From Clostridia bacterium (lineage in GTDB: Bacteria > Bacillota > Clostridia > Acetivibrionales > DSM-27016): DNA of 64,000 nt. Of the stretch, positions 21,673-30,297 are shown one piece after another. Within the stretch, counting starts at the first letter, position 1. Each line of letters begins with the position of its first letter. The notes under the pieces were generated by a model. The model saw nothing but the letters and a program-made list of their open reading frames with translations. It was not told the DNA's origin and did no database searches. The stretch lies in contig JAOAIJ010000046.1 in assembly GCA_026414765.1 (NCBI GenBank), forward strand, positions 1 to 64,000, written 5' to 3'. Both the position numbers and the translations under genes were made by a program.

Positions 21673-21787
21673 AAGTGGGGAAAAAGTAAATTTAAAGAAG
21701 GAATTAATGTATTATTGGAGAATCAGTAATGTATTGCAATTAAGAGGGACACCTGGAGAAACCTTTTGTTTTGTGAGGAGGATGTAA

Positions 21788-23050
21788 ATGGTATCTGTTG
21801 GAATCGAAGCGATGAACGTTTTTGGCGGAACAGCGTATCTTGACGTGATGCAGCTGGCCAAACACAGGAAATTGGACACGGCAAGGTTTGAAAATCTTTT
21901 GATGAAAGAAAAAACCGTAGCTTTGCCATATGAAGACCCTATAACCTTTGGAGTCAATGCGGCAAAACCAATCGTGGATACGCTTTCCGAAGGAGAAAAG
22001 GACAGGATTGAGCTATTAATTACCTGCACGGAATCGGGGGTTGATTTTGGGAAGTCCCTGAGTACATATATTCACCATTACTTGGGACTAAACCGGAATT
22101 GCCGATTGTTTGAACTCAAAAATGCATGTTATTCGGGAACTGCCGGGTTTCAGATGGCAGTCAATTTCATCCTATCACAGACATCTCCCGGTGCGAAAGC
22201 TCTTGTAATTGCAACAGATATTTCGCGGTTTATGGTGGCAGATCCCGGTGAGGCACTAACAGCGGACTGGTCTTTTGCCGAACCAAGTGGTGGGGCTGGA
22301 GCTGTAGCGATATTGGTGAGTGAAATCCCATATGTATTTAAAGTGGATGTGGGTGCTAACGGATACTACGGCTATGAAGTGATGGACACTTGCCGGCCCA
22401 TTCCTGACAGTGAGGCGGGGGATGCAGATTTATCCCTGCTGTCATATCTGGACTGTTGTGAGCAGGCGTTCCGGGAGTATCAAAGGAGGGTAACAGGGGT
22501 AGATTACCGGGAGACATTTCATTACCTTAGCTTTCATACTCCTTTTGGTGGAATGGTGAAAGGAGCACATCGCACGATGATGCGAAAAATGACCCAAGCT
22601 AAGTCCCCGGATATCGAAGCAGACTTTGAACGACGTGTAATGCCGGGAATGCTGTATTGCCAACGGGTCGGAAACATTATGGGCGCTACAGTGTTTCTCT
22701 CGCTGTCAAGTACTATTGACAACGGCTGGTTTGAAGCTCCAAAACGGATTGGCTGTTTTTCCTATGGCTCGGGCTGCTGTTCGGAGTTTTATAGCGGAGT
22801 GGTCACACCTGACGGTAAGGAACGTCAAAAACGTTTTGAGATTGAGAGGCAATTAAACGGACGTTACCAGTTATCTATGGACGAATACGATGCATTATTG
22901 GCGGGAAGTGGTGCAGTGAAATTTGGCACACGGAATGTCAAGCTGGACTTCGATTTGATCCCTGGTACGTCAGTTGTATCTGGTGGAAAGCCCAGGTTGT
23001 ACCTGGAGGAGATCCGGGAATTTCATCGTAAGTATAGGTGGGTATCATGA
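21788..23050 (+). CDS. pksG: HMG-CoA synthase-like beta-branching enzyme (HCS)
   Basis: 420 residues, start behind GAGGAGG. It belongs to the 3-hydroxy-3-methylglutaryl synthase family used in polyketide beta-branching (PksG/MupH/CurD type). It condenses an acetyl group, delivered on a dedicated ACP, with a beta-keto thioester on the PKS. The nucleophilic Cys is at residue 114 in the motif KNACYSGTAG. Length and order match the known cassette: it is followed by two enoyl-CoA hydratase-like genes, an ACP and a KS decarboxylase. The 3' end overlaps the next gene by four bases (ATGA), pointing to translational coupling. Cytoplasmic, acting on carrier-bound intermediates. Confidence 0.93.
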   Translation: MVSVGIEAMNVFGGTAYLDVMQLAKHRKLDTARFENLLMKEKTVALPYEDPITFGVNAAKPIVDTLSEGEKDRIELLITCTESGVDFGKSLSTYIHHYLGLNRNCRLFELKNACYSGTAGFQMAVNFILSQTSPGAKALVIATDISRFMVADPGEALTADWSFAEPSGGAGAVAILVSEIPYVFKVDVGANGYYGYEVMDTCRPIPDSEAGDADLSLLSYLDCCEQAFREYQRRVTGVDYRETFHYLSFHTPFGGMVKGAHRTMMRKMTQAKSPDIEADFERRVMPGMLYCQRVGNIMGATVFLSLSSTIDNGWFEAPKRIGCFSYGSGCCSEFYSGVVTPDGKERQKRFEIERQLNGRYQLSMDEYDALLAGSGAVKFGTRNVKLDFDLIPGTSVVSGGKPRLYLEEIREFHRKYRWVS

Positions 23051-23811
23051 ATTATCAAACAATTAAAGTCCGTTTTCAGGAGCCGGTTTGCTTTATACAG
23101 TTTCACCGTCCGGAGGCAAATAATACGATTAATGATATATTAATTGAAGAGTGCCATCAGGTGTTGGCACTGTGTGAAGAGAAGATGACAGTTATTGTTT
23201 TGGAAGGCTTGCCGGAAGTTTTTTGCTTTGGGGCGGATTTTAAAGGAATACAGGAAAAATCGGCAAGCGGGCAACAAACTGAAAATAATCCTGAGCCACT
23301 ATATGATTTGTGGTTGAAACTGGCTACCGGACCCTACATAACGGTTTCACACGTTAGGGGGAAGGCAAATGCGGGTGGAATGGGGTTTGTAGCCGCCAGT
23401 GATATTGTTATTGCCGATCAGACTGCACAATTCAGCTTGTCGGAATTACTATTCGGGCTTTTCCCGGCATGTGTCCTGCCATTCTTAGTAAGGCGGATAG
23501 GATTTCAGAAAGCCAATTACTTAACGTTAATGACTCATCCGATACTGGTCCAACAGGCACATACCCTGGGTTTGGTTGATGCCTACGATTCTCAAAGTAA
23601 TGATTTGCTGCGGAAGCATCTGCTGCGTCTTAGATTATTGCCAAAAAGAGGGATTTTACGCTATAAACGCTATATGGGTGAGCTGGATGGTGCACTTCTT
23701 AAGTCCAAATCATTGGCAATAGCCGCAAACCGAGAAATGTTTTCAGACCCTCGCAATATTGAAGGAATTATACGCTATGTTGAAAATGGGCGGTTTCCCT
23801 GGGAAAAATGA
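23047..23811 (+). CDS. pksH: enoyl-CoA hydratase-like dehydratase of the beta-branching cassette (ECH1)
   Basis: Crotonase-superfamily protein. The start is taken as ATG 23047, which overlaps the HCS stop in an ATGA arrangement; an in-frame GTG at 23038 is possible but less likely. The N-terminal oxyanion segment FCFGADFKGIQ and the second segment GKANAGGMGFVAASDIVIAD fit ECH1 (PksH-like). ECH1 dehydrates the HMG-type branch to a glutaconyl intermediate. The family assignment rests on order in the cassette and on these motifs. The gene ends in another ATGA overlap with the next frame. Confidence 0.88.
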   Translation: MNYQTIKVRFQEPVCFIQFHRPEANNTINDILIEECHQVLALCEEKMTVIVLEGLPEVFCFGADFKGIQEKSASGQQTENNPEPLYDLWLKLATGPYITVSHVRGKANAGGMGFVAASDIVIADQTAQFSLSELLFGLFPACVLPFLVRRIGFQKANYLTLMTHPILVQQAHTLGLVDAYDSQSNDLLRKHLLRLRLLPKRGILRYKRYMGELDGALLKSKSLAIAANREMFSDPRNIEGIIRYVENGRFPWEK

Positions 23812-23912
23812 TATATTTCTTATCCAGTAAAAGTTTCGGAATAAATAAGCTCAAGAGCGGCAGGAAGCGGTTTCATGCTGTTTTATATCTTAAGCCTACG
23901 AAAGGAATGGTT

Positions 23913-24683
23913 ATGACAATGATGCAATCTGTGGTTAATTTACAGGAAATCGACCCGGGAATTGTTCAGTTGACAATGGAAGACAGGGTCAATAAAAACA
24001 CTTTCTCAGAGGAATTATCTCTTGGACTGATTCAGGCATTTGATGAGATTCAAGCTGATTCTAATTATAAAGTAGTGATTTTAACCGGGTACGACAGCTA
24101 TTTCGCTTCTGGCGGAACCCAAGAAGGGCTGTTGGCTATCCATGAGGGAAGGGTAAAATTTACCGATGGCCCCGGGAATGGAAAGAACATATACAGTTTG
24201 GCATTGGATTGTAAAATTCCGGTGATTGCAGCTATGCAGGGGCATGGTATCGGAGGCGGGTTTGTCATGGGGTTGTTTGCTGACTTTGTCATTTTAAGCC
24301 GGGAGAGTGTTTATACAACCAACTTTATGAAATATGGGTTTACGCCGGGAATGGGTGCGACTTATATTGTACCCAAGAAATTGGGACACAGTTTGGCAAT
24401 GGAGCTTTTGCTGAACGCTGGAAATTACCGGGGAGCGGAGCTTGAGAAACGGGGGATTCCGTTTCAGGTGCTGCCGAGAACAGAAGTGATGGAGCATGCG
24501 CTTCAATTTGCCCGCCAGCTTGCTGAAAAACCAAGGCTTTCATTAATTACCCTTAAGGATCACCTGGTTGCCGAAATCCGCCGGGAACTTCCAAGGTTTA
24601 TTGAGGAAGAACTGCTAATGCATGAGAAGACCTTTCATCAGCCGGAAGTAGGGGAACATATTATGGCGTTATTTGGAAAGTAG
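23913..24683 (+). CDS. pksI: enoyl-CoA hydratase-like decarboxylase of the beta-branching cassette (ECH2)
   Basis: Crotonase fold, PksI-like. Conserved-looking sequence starts at VVNLQEIDPGIVQLTM and continues with NKNTFSEELSLGL, FASGGTQEGLL and MQGHGIGGGFVMGLFADFV. ECH2 decarboxylates the glutaconyl intermediate to leave a beta-methyl branch. Start choice: the frame is open from ATG 23808, which overlaps the previous stop, but the extra N-terminal residues are basic and unlike the family. ATG 23913 has AAAGGA six bases upstream and gives a family-like length of about 256 residues. ATG 23907, 23919 and 23922 are alternatives. Confidence 0.87.
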   Translation: MTMMQSVVNLQEIDPGIVQLTMEDRVNKNTFSEELSLGLIQAFDEIQADSNYKVVILTGYDSYFASGGTQEGLLAIHEGRVKFTDGPGNGKNIYSLALDCKIPVIAAMQGHGIGGGFVMGLFADFVILSRESVYTTNFMKYGFTPGMGATYIVPKKLGHSLAMELLLNAGNYRGAELEKRGIPFQVLPRTEVMEHALQFARQLAEKPRLSLITLKDHLVAEIRRELPRFIEEELLMHEKTFHQPEVGEHIMALFGK

Positions 24684-24727
24684 TACCGCCAATAAACAAT
24701 AAAAATAAACTTAGTGGAGGAATAGTA

Positions 24728-24976
24728 ATGAATAAAGAAGAAATTTTTAGGCTTATTGTACAGCACGTTTGTGAAGTGATTCCTGAATTGGAGGGGCATG
24801 AGTTTAAGTTTGACGACCGTTTGGTTGATTTGGGAGCAAATTCGGTAGACAGAGCTGAAATAGTGACAATGACAATGGAGTCTTTATCGCTGAAAATCCC
24901 ACGTGTAGAATTGTTTGGAGTGAAAAATATAGGTGAGTTGGCTGAGGTGATCTATGAAAAATTGCAGTCAGTCTGA
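24728..24976 (+). CDS. acpK: discrete acyl carrier protein of the beta-branching cassette
   Basis: 82 residues with the phosphopantetheine site LGANSVDRAEI. The residue before the Ser is Asn rather than Asp, as in AcpK-type donor ACPs. It carries the malonyl group that is decarboxylated to acetyl and then used by HCS. Good ribosome site GTGGAGG. Its 3' end overlaps the next gene by 23 bases. Confidence 0.92.
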   Translation: MNKEEIFRLIVQHVCEVIPELEGHEFKFDDRLVDLGANSVDRAEIVTMTMESLSLKIPRVELFGVKNIGELAEVIYEKLQSV

Positions 24977-26186
24977 GGTAGTCATTACAGGGATTGGTGT
25001 TACTTCTGCTATAGGGCAGGGGAAAGCGGATTTCACTTCAGCCTTGCTGCAGGGATGCCACCGGTTCAGGAAAATGCAGCGTGAGGGAAGACAGAAGGAT
25101 ACATCTTTTATTGGTGCTGAAATCGATTCGCTGTCATATCCTGAACATTTTTCAAAACGGGTATTGCGGGGGGCATCATTCACTGAACATGCTGCACTTG
25201 TAACACTTGATGAAGCGTGGAATGAAGCGAAGCTAGGTGAAGTGGATCCTCATCGGATAGGGCTGATTATAGGTGGTTCAAACCTTCAGCAAAGGGATTT
25301 GATGCTGACCTGTGAGAAGTATAAGGATAATGAACATTTCATAACGCCTACCTATGGAGTATCATTTATGGACAGCGATCTTTGCGGAATCTGCACAGAG
25401 CAATTCGGTATCAAGGGCATGGCTTATACTGTGGGAGGAGCTTCAGCAAGTGGTCAGGTAGCTGTGATTCAAGCGATACATGCGGTTCAGACAGAGCAGG
25501 TAGATGCATGTGTTGCCATGGGAGCCTTGATGGACCTTTCTTATAGAGAATTTCTGGCATTGAGGTCTTTAGGAGCTATGGGGACAGACCGCTACGCTGA
25601 TGAACCCGAAAAAGCCTGTCGCCCTTTTGATAAGGACAGAGATGGATTTATATATGGCGAGGCTTGCGGTGCCGTGGTCGTTGAGCGGGCAGATTTTGCA
25701 TCAGCCAGGAAAGCAGGTTCTTATGCAAGACTTTTGGGATATGCTATGGCAATGGACGGAAACCGAAATCCCAACCCATCCTATGAGGGGGAGATGAGGG
25801 TCATAAAGAAAGTGTTAGAACAAGCAGGAATGACAGCAAGTGACATTGATTATGTCAGTCCCCATGGTAGCGGTTCGGTAGTAGGGGATGAGCTGGAACT
25901 TAAAGTGATTCACGATTCACGGCTCTCACATGCATATATGAATGCGACGAAATCCATAACCGGACATGGGCTGACTGCAGCAGGTACTATAGAAATTATT
26001 GCAACTCTTATACAGATGAAGGAGTCACGCCTGCATCCGTCGAGAAATCTCATGAACCCAATACATGATTGCTGTAACTGGGTAAAAAACGAACCGGCAG
26101 CTCATATTGTAAAAAATGCTATAAGCTTAAGCTTTGGGTTCGGTGGGGTTAATACAGCTATTTGCATTCAAAACGCTATGATATGA
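24954..26186 (+). CDS. pksF: decarboxylating ketosynthase of the beta-branching cassette
   Basis: 410 residues, thiolase-fold KS. The active-site Cys is replaced by Ser164 in the motif GGASASGQ, the hallmark of PksF/CurC-type decarboxylases. These turn malonyl-AcpK into acetyl-AcpK and do not condense. The two catalytic His residues are kept (SPHGSGS and KSITGHGLTAAG). The start ATG lies within the 3' end of the acpK gene behind GAGGTG, so the two are probably translationally coupled. It is the last gene of the polyketide operon and is followed by a terminator. Confidence 0.93.
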   Translation: MKNCSQSEVVITGIGVTSAIGQGKADFTSALLQGCHRFRKMQREGRQKDTSFIGAEIDSLSYPEHFSKRVLRGASFTEHAALVTLDEAWNEAKLGEVDPHRIGLIIGGSNLQQRDLMLTCEKYKDNEHFITPTYGVSFMDSDLCGICTEQFGIKGMAYTVGGASASGQVAVIQAIHAVQTEQVDACVAMGALMDLSYREFLALRSLGAMGTDRYADEPEKACRPFDKDRDGFIYGEACGAVVVERADFASARKAGSYARLLGYAMAMDGNRNPNPSYEGEMRVIKKVLEQAGMTASDIDYVSPHGSGSVVGDELELKVIHDSRLSHAYMNATKSITGHGLTAAGTIEIIATLIQMKESRLHPSRNLMNPIHDCCNWVKNEPAAHIVKNAISLSFGFGGVNTAICIQNAMI

Positions 26187-26278
26187 ATAGGGAATAATTC
26201 TCTTTTAATAACGCGTTTCCATAATTGGATTGTGAAATTAATTGAATATATGGTTACATAACCAATAAGTCATTATTG

Positions 26279-26304
26279 AGCATCTCATTGCAGATGCTTT
26301 TTTT
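26279..26304 (+). terminator. Rho-independent terminator of the PKS operon
   Basis: A 7-bp stem AGCATCT / AGATGCT with a 6-base loop is followed by seven Ts. It lies 92 bp after the decarboxylating KS gene and would end the polyketide transcript. Confidence 0.75.
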
Positions 26305-26727
26305 GTATATAAGCGGTGTAATCCAGGTAGAGGGAATGGCAAACCTTATTTCTCTGTTCAAATCTGGGCGACGCCTTCAAATCATCACGATAGATGTGTT
26401 ACAATGGAAATTCCTTGATTTTAAGGGGTTTTTATTGTTTTTAGTGTAAAAAACGAGCTGAAATTTCTTTGCTAGTGCAGCTTTAATTCGGATTTGATGG
26501 AGCCAATGCACACCTTTTATTTTTATATCAATTGTATGATTGAGAGTTATTATTTGGCAGAAATATTGTCGATACTTTTCTTTAAACAGCTCGCCTGTAT
26601 TGAACAGGCTTTGAAAGTTTTTCATCTTACTAGGGTCAGGTGTTTTTTTGTTAAGGAGATTTTAAATTTACACAGAATTTAGCTCATACGCAAATTAGTC
26701 AGTAAACCGCTAATCCTGCAAATATAA
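26305..26727. other. intergenic stretch without recognised gene
   Basis: AT-rich. A minus-strand frame of 82 codons (26377-26625) and a plus-strand frame of 62 codons overlap here, but neither has a ribosome site or a family I recognise. It may be decayed sequence. Confidence 0.4.
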
Positions 26728-26756
26728 TTGACAATACTAATCATTAGTTTTATAAT
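26728..26756 (+). promoter_or_regulatory. consensus sigma-A promoter of the TetR/phosphotransferase operon
   Basis: TTGACA (26728-26733) and TATAAT (26751-26756) are separated by exactly 17 bp, a full match to the vegetative consensus. Between the two boxes sits a 13-bp perfect palindrome, ACTAATCATTAGT (26736-26748). Such a strong promoter implies that a repressor normally holds it off. Confidence 0.85.
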
Positions 26757-26758
26757 AA

Positions 26759-26775
26759 ACATACCGGCGGTATGT
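26759..26775. promoter_or_regulatory. probable TetR operator, 17-bp perfect palindrome
   Basis: ACATACCGGCGGTATGT has 8-bp arms around one central base. It starts two bases after the -10 box, so it covers the expected transcription start. The shape is typical of TetR/AcrR operators, and autorepression by the next gene is inferred. Confidence 0.8.
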
Positions 26776-26809
26776 AAATACTGTTAGAATGTTCGGGAGT
26801 TGTGATACT

Positions 26810-27490
26810 ATGTGGATATCAAAAGAAGCTGAAGTAAGAAAAAAAGAAATACTTGATGCAGCATTAGAGTTGTTTTACGAAATTGGTTACGATAAGACCT
26901 CAATAAACGATGTTATAAATAGGGTTGGTGTCACAAAAGGCTCATTTTATTACCATTTCAAATCTAAAGATGAAATATTGGAAACAATTGCTCTTCAGCA
27001 AGCAGAAGAAATGGTTGCTGTCTTTGGAAAAGCAGCGGGTGAAAACAATAAAAATTCATTGGAAAAGATAAATATAATAATATCTGATATGCAGCAATAC
27101 AGAGCTGAGACGAAGGAGAAGAGATTCAAGCTATTTGAAATTCTGAATAAAAGTGAGAACTTGAAGCTTAAACAGAAAGTATTTGAAAATTATATGAGAT
27201 TAGGCAAGCCGATAATAGGGGAGATAATTGAGCAAGGGATAAAAGAAGGCACTTTTGCAACTGACTTTTCTGATGAATTAGCTGAATTTTATATCCATTT
27301 TTTTATTATTGTTCACGGCACGATTAATATGTTGATAAGGGCTTTGGACGAAAAACCTGAAAATATAGAAATAATAAAAAGAAAAGTATCTTTTTATGAG
27401 GAGATGTTTGAAAAAATTCTTGGAGTTAAAAAAGGCTCAATAAATTTTGCAGAACCTGTCTTAAAAATTCTAAACTATACAAAGGGCTAA
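26810..27490 (+). CDS. TetR/AcrR family transcriptional regulator
   Basis: About 226 residues from ATG 26810, chosen because GGGAG lies ten bases upstream; an in-frame ATG at 26789 is possible. The N-terminal HTH reads TSINDVINRVGVTKGSFYYHFKSKDEIL, a clear TetR DNA-binding domain. The C-terminal ligand domain is helical and not assignable. It is followed after 51 bp by the phosphotransferase-like gene, probably in the same transcript, and preceded by palindromes in its own promoter. The ligand could be the polyketide made next door, but that is inference. Confidence 0.92.
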   Translation: MWISKEAEVRKKEILDAALELFYEIGYDKTSINDVINRVGVTKGSFYYHFKSKDEILETIALQQAEEMVAVFGKAAGENNKNSLEKINIIISDMQQYRAETKEKRFKLFEILNKSENLKLKQKVFENYMRLGKPIIGEIIEQGIKEGTFATDFSDELAEFYIHFFIIVHGTINMLIRALDEKPENIEIIKRKVSFYEEMFEKILGVKKGSINFAEPVLKILNYTKG

Positions 27491-27541
27491 AACAGTGATT
27501 TTTATCGTCATAAGCTGATGATTGTTGAGGAGTGAGTGTCA

Positions 27542-29911
27542 ATGATATTTGTTCAAAGTTTTGAGGAAATGGAAGAAAAAATAATGGTTTATGCCGGAGG
27601 AAAGGGCAGAATACTGGCTAAACTTCTTCAGTCCGGCTATCCGGTACCAGAAGGTTTTGTTATTTTCCCATTTGCTTTTGAGAGCGGGCGGTTGATTCAG
27701 GCTGCAAAAACACAAATACAAACAAATATTGACAAGCTAAGAATTAAAGACAAGAATGTTTCTTTTGCAGTACGTTCTTCCGCTTTATCTGAAGATTCAG
27801 AAAAAGCATCATTTGCAGGTGAGTTCGAAACGGTACTTGATGTCGCAAATGAAGAAGATATTTATAATGCGATATACACGGTATATAACTCGCGTGAAAG
27901 TAAGCGTGTAAAGGCATATAGCATGGCCAAAGAAATGGAAATGAAGCATGATATGGCTGTAGTAGTACAGATTTTGGTGAAGGCAGATATTTCAGGGGTG
28001 CTTTTTACGGTTGACCCAATTACCGGCAGCAGGGCAGATATGATTGGGAACTATGTGCATGGAATGGGAGAAGCACTTGTATCCGGTGAAGCCACTCCAT
28101 ATTCATTCAAGCTCAAACGTCCGAAAGGCACATTTGACGGGCCGGCTTTATTTAAGCGCTTTGCAGGAAAGCTTTACAAACTTGCCCTCAATCTGGAGAA
28201 TAATATAGGTACTCCACAGGATATAGAATGGGCTATCACAGGCAGAAGGATTTATATCTTGCAATCTAGGCCTGTAACTAATTTGAAAGGCAATAACCCG
28301 ATTACTGGTGAATGGAACGACAGCCTCGCAGGTGATTACTTATGGTCCAATGCGAATCTTACTGAAGCGACTCCGGATGTTATGACACCGCTTACTTGGT
28401 CGTTGATAAAGATTATGCACGTAGAAAACCAACCGTTCAAAATACCTGGAGATTATCCCATGGTGGGCAATATTGGAGGGCATCCCTACATAAATCTCAG
28501 CTTGCTTGTTTCAATGATTCATGTTTTCGGAACAGATGTAGAAAAAATACTTAATAAATGGGTTGATGTATTTGGTCTTGTTCCCAAGGGAATAGATGTG
28601 CCGCTGATACCTTTTAAGATTACTCAGCTCCTTGCTACTATCCCGGATAATATCAGATGGGAATTTGAAGCGAATCGTCTTTATAAAGAATTACCCGGAT
28701 TTATTGAATCAAACCCGAGATGGTGCGAAAATGCCCGCCATGCAATACAGAATTCCACTACAAATGAAAAAATGGCTTCATTGTGGATTGAGAATATTAA
28801 ACCTCACTATATCCTCAGCTGCCAGCTGCTGAGAGTGGTTATGAAAAAATTCCAGGAACCTGTATTTAAGTTGAGGCCAAAGCTAAAAAAACTTGTTGGA
28901 CTGGAGGATGCAAATATTCTCTTGTCCAATCTGAGGGGCAATTCATCATTGGCTTCCATTGAGCCGCTCATAGCCTTGTCAAAGCTTGCAGATGGAAAGA
29001 TTAGCCGAGAAGAGTATCTGAAGCAATATGGACATAGAGGGCCACATGAATTTGAGACTTCCATACCCGGTGCAGATGAAAATCCCGGATGGATTGAACA
29101 GCAGTTGGAAAGCTTCAGAAAGTCTCCCGTGGATGTAGAGTTACTATTATCAAAACAGCAAAATGAATATGATGAGGCGATGAATAGGCTGAAGGAACGT
29201 CATCCTAAAAAATACAAATATATAAAGTCTAAACTTGAAGAAATTTCTTATACTGCTTGCATACGTGAAGCGCTTCGTTCGGAGTTCGTACGCACATACA
29301 GGGTGCTCCGTGTTTTTGCTGGCAAGGCTGGTGAATTGACAAAAATTAAGGATGATATATTTTTCCTCTATGTTGAAGAAATACTTGATTTATTATCAGG
29401 TAAGAGCGATTCATTAGCCTATATAGAGATAAGGCGGGAAACACATAAGAAATATTGTTCACTTCCGCCATATCCGATGCTGATTAACGGGGGCTTTGAT
29501 ATTTTCCGATGGGCTGATGATCCGGATCGCAGAAGCGATTTGTATGATTCCCATTCAAAAAATATTCAGTCATCATCCGATATCATCAGAGGTTTTGCAG
29601 GGGCTGCGGGAGTAGTTGAAGGAATTATACGCAGGTTGGAAAATGTGGAAGAGGGGGATTTGCTTCAGCCTGGTGAAATATTAGTTACTACTGTAACTAA
29701 TATCGGCTGGACGCCATTATTCCCACGTGCGGCTGCCATAGTGACCGATGTAGGCGCGCCCTTGTCTCATGCCGCTATTGTTGCACGTGAACTAGGCATT
29801 CCTGCGGTCGTAGGCTGTGGAAATGCTACAATGCTCTTGAATACAGGTGACAGGGTCAGGGTTGATGGAGGGACTGGGATTGTAAGAATTATTGATACTA
29901 CAGGGAATTAA
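27542..29911 (+). CDS. PEP-synthase / rifampin-phosphotransferase-like enzyme
   Basis: About 789 residues; start ATG 27542 behind GAGGAG. The N-terminal ATP-grasp (PPDK N) domain shows GGKGRILAKLLQSGYPVPEGFV, FAVRSSALSEDSEKASFAG and a SGVLFTVDPITG segment. The C-terminal swivelling phosphohistidine domain has GAPLSHAAIVARELGIPAVVG with His743. This ATP-grasp / central / His-domain order and length fit rifampin phosphotransferases and their uncharacterised relatives, which move the beta-phosphate of ATP via His to a substrate hydroxyl. The PEP synthase motif has Cys next to this His (TCHAA); here the residue is Ser. The central domain, which sets substrate choice, is not recognisable. Downstream of a TetR gene and next to a PKS cluster, it may inactivate the polyketide or a related antibiotic. 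Confidence 0.85.
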   Translation: MIFVQSFEEMEEKIMVYAGGKGRILAKLLQSGYPVPEGFVIFPFAFESGRLIQAAKTQIQTNIDKLRIKDKNVSFAVRSSALSEDSEKASFAGEFETVLDVANEEDIYNAIYTVYNSRESKRVKAYSMAKEMEMKHDMAVVVQILVKADISGVLFTVDPITGSRADMIGNYVHGMGEALVSGEATPYSFKLKRPKGTFDGPALFKRFAGKLYKLALNLENNIGTPQDIEWAITGRRIYILQSRPVTNLKGNNPITGEWNDSLAGDYLWSNANLTEATPDVMTPLTWSLIKIMHVENQPFKIPGDYPMVGNIGGHPYINLSLLVSMIHVFGTDVEKILNKWVDVFGLVPKGIDVPLIPFKITQLLATIPDNIRWEFEANRLYKELPGFIESNPRWCENARHAIQNSTTNEKMASLWIENIKPHYILSCQLLRVVMKKFQEPVFKLRPKLKKLVGLEDANILLSNLRGNSSLASIEPLIALSKLADGKISREEYLKQYGHRGPHEFETSIPGADENPGWIEQQLESFRKSPVDVELLLSKQQNEYDEAMNRLKERHPKKYKYIKSKLEEISYTACIREALRSEFVRTYRVLRVFAGKAGELTKIKDDIFFLYVEEILDLLSGKSDSLAYIEIRRETHKKYCSLPPYPMLINGGFDIFRWADDPDRRSDLYDSHSKNIQSSSDIIRGFAGAAGVVEGIIRRLENVEEGDLLQPGEILVTTVTNIGWTPLFPRAAAIVTDVGAPLSHAAIVARELGIPAVVGCGNATMLLNTGDRVRVDGGTGIVRIIDTTGN

Positions 29912-29970
29912 CTTTTTGGCGATATGACAAACGTTTTTGTTGTTTTTAGGGGCAACGTTGCTGTTTGATG

Positions 29971-30276
29971 TACAGAAAGAAACTGGATGAATAGATTGTA
30001 AAAAGGATAAGAATTTGTTGCTGGAAACGCTGGAAGAGAGTCGGGATCAAAAAGAACAAACTTATCAAGCCTGGGATTGACAATTACAAAGCGTGGGAGT
30101 ATGCGAACACAAGAAAAGGCTACTGGAGAATCTCCAACAGCCCTATACTTACAAGAGTTCTAACTAATAAAAAGATTAGGAAACAAGGGTTTCCGACAAT
30201 TTTTAGCTGCTGTATACCGGACAGTATGTACGGTGGTGTGAGAGGTCGGGAAAAATTACATGATTTAAATGTGTAA
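29971..30276 (+). pseudogene. 3' remnant of a group II intron reverse transcriptase/maturase
   Basis: One frame reads YRKKLDE, a TAG stop (29992-29994), then IVKRIRICCWKRWKRV, NLIKLG-like NKLIKPGIDNYKAWEYA, NTRKGYWRISNSPIL and TRVLTNKKI, ending at TAA 30274. This is the maturase/X-domain and C-terminal end typical of bacterial group II intron LtrA proteins; the stop sits where the family has Trp. The bases at about 30207-30250 (TATGTACGGTGGTGTGAGAG) resemble the 3' end and domain V region of such introns. No 5' part of the intron is seen, so this is a dead fragment. Confidence 0.85.
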
Positions 30277-30297
30277 TGACACTTGGCTGGAATTTAC

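Noticed and set aside
23808-23912. N-terminal extension of ECH2 from ATG 23808
   Set aside because: The 4-base overlap with the previous stop is attractive, but the added residues are basic, unlike the family, and a good ribosome site precedes ATG 23913.
26377-26625. Minus-strand 82-codon frame after the PKS operon
   Set aside because: No ribosome site, no family resemblance, and AT-rich composition; considered a transposase relic but no motif supports it.
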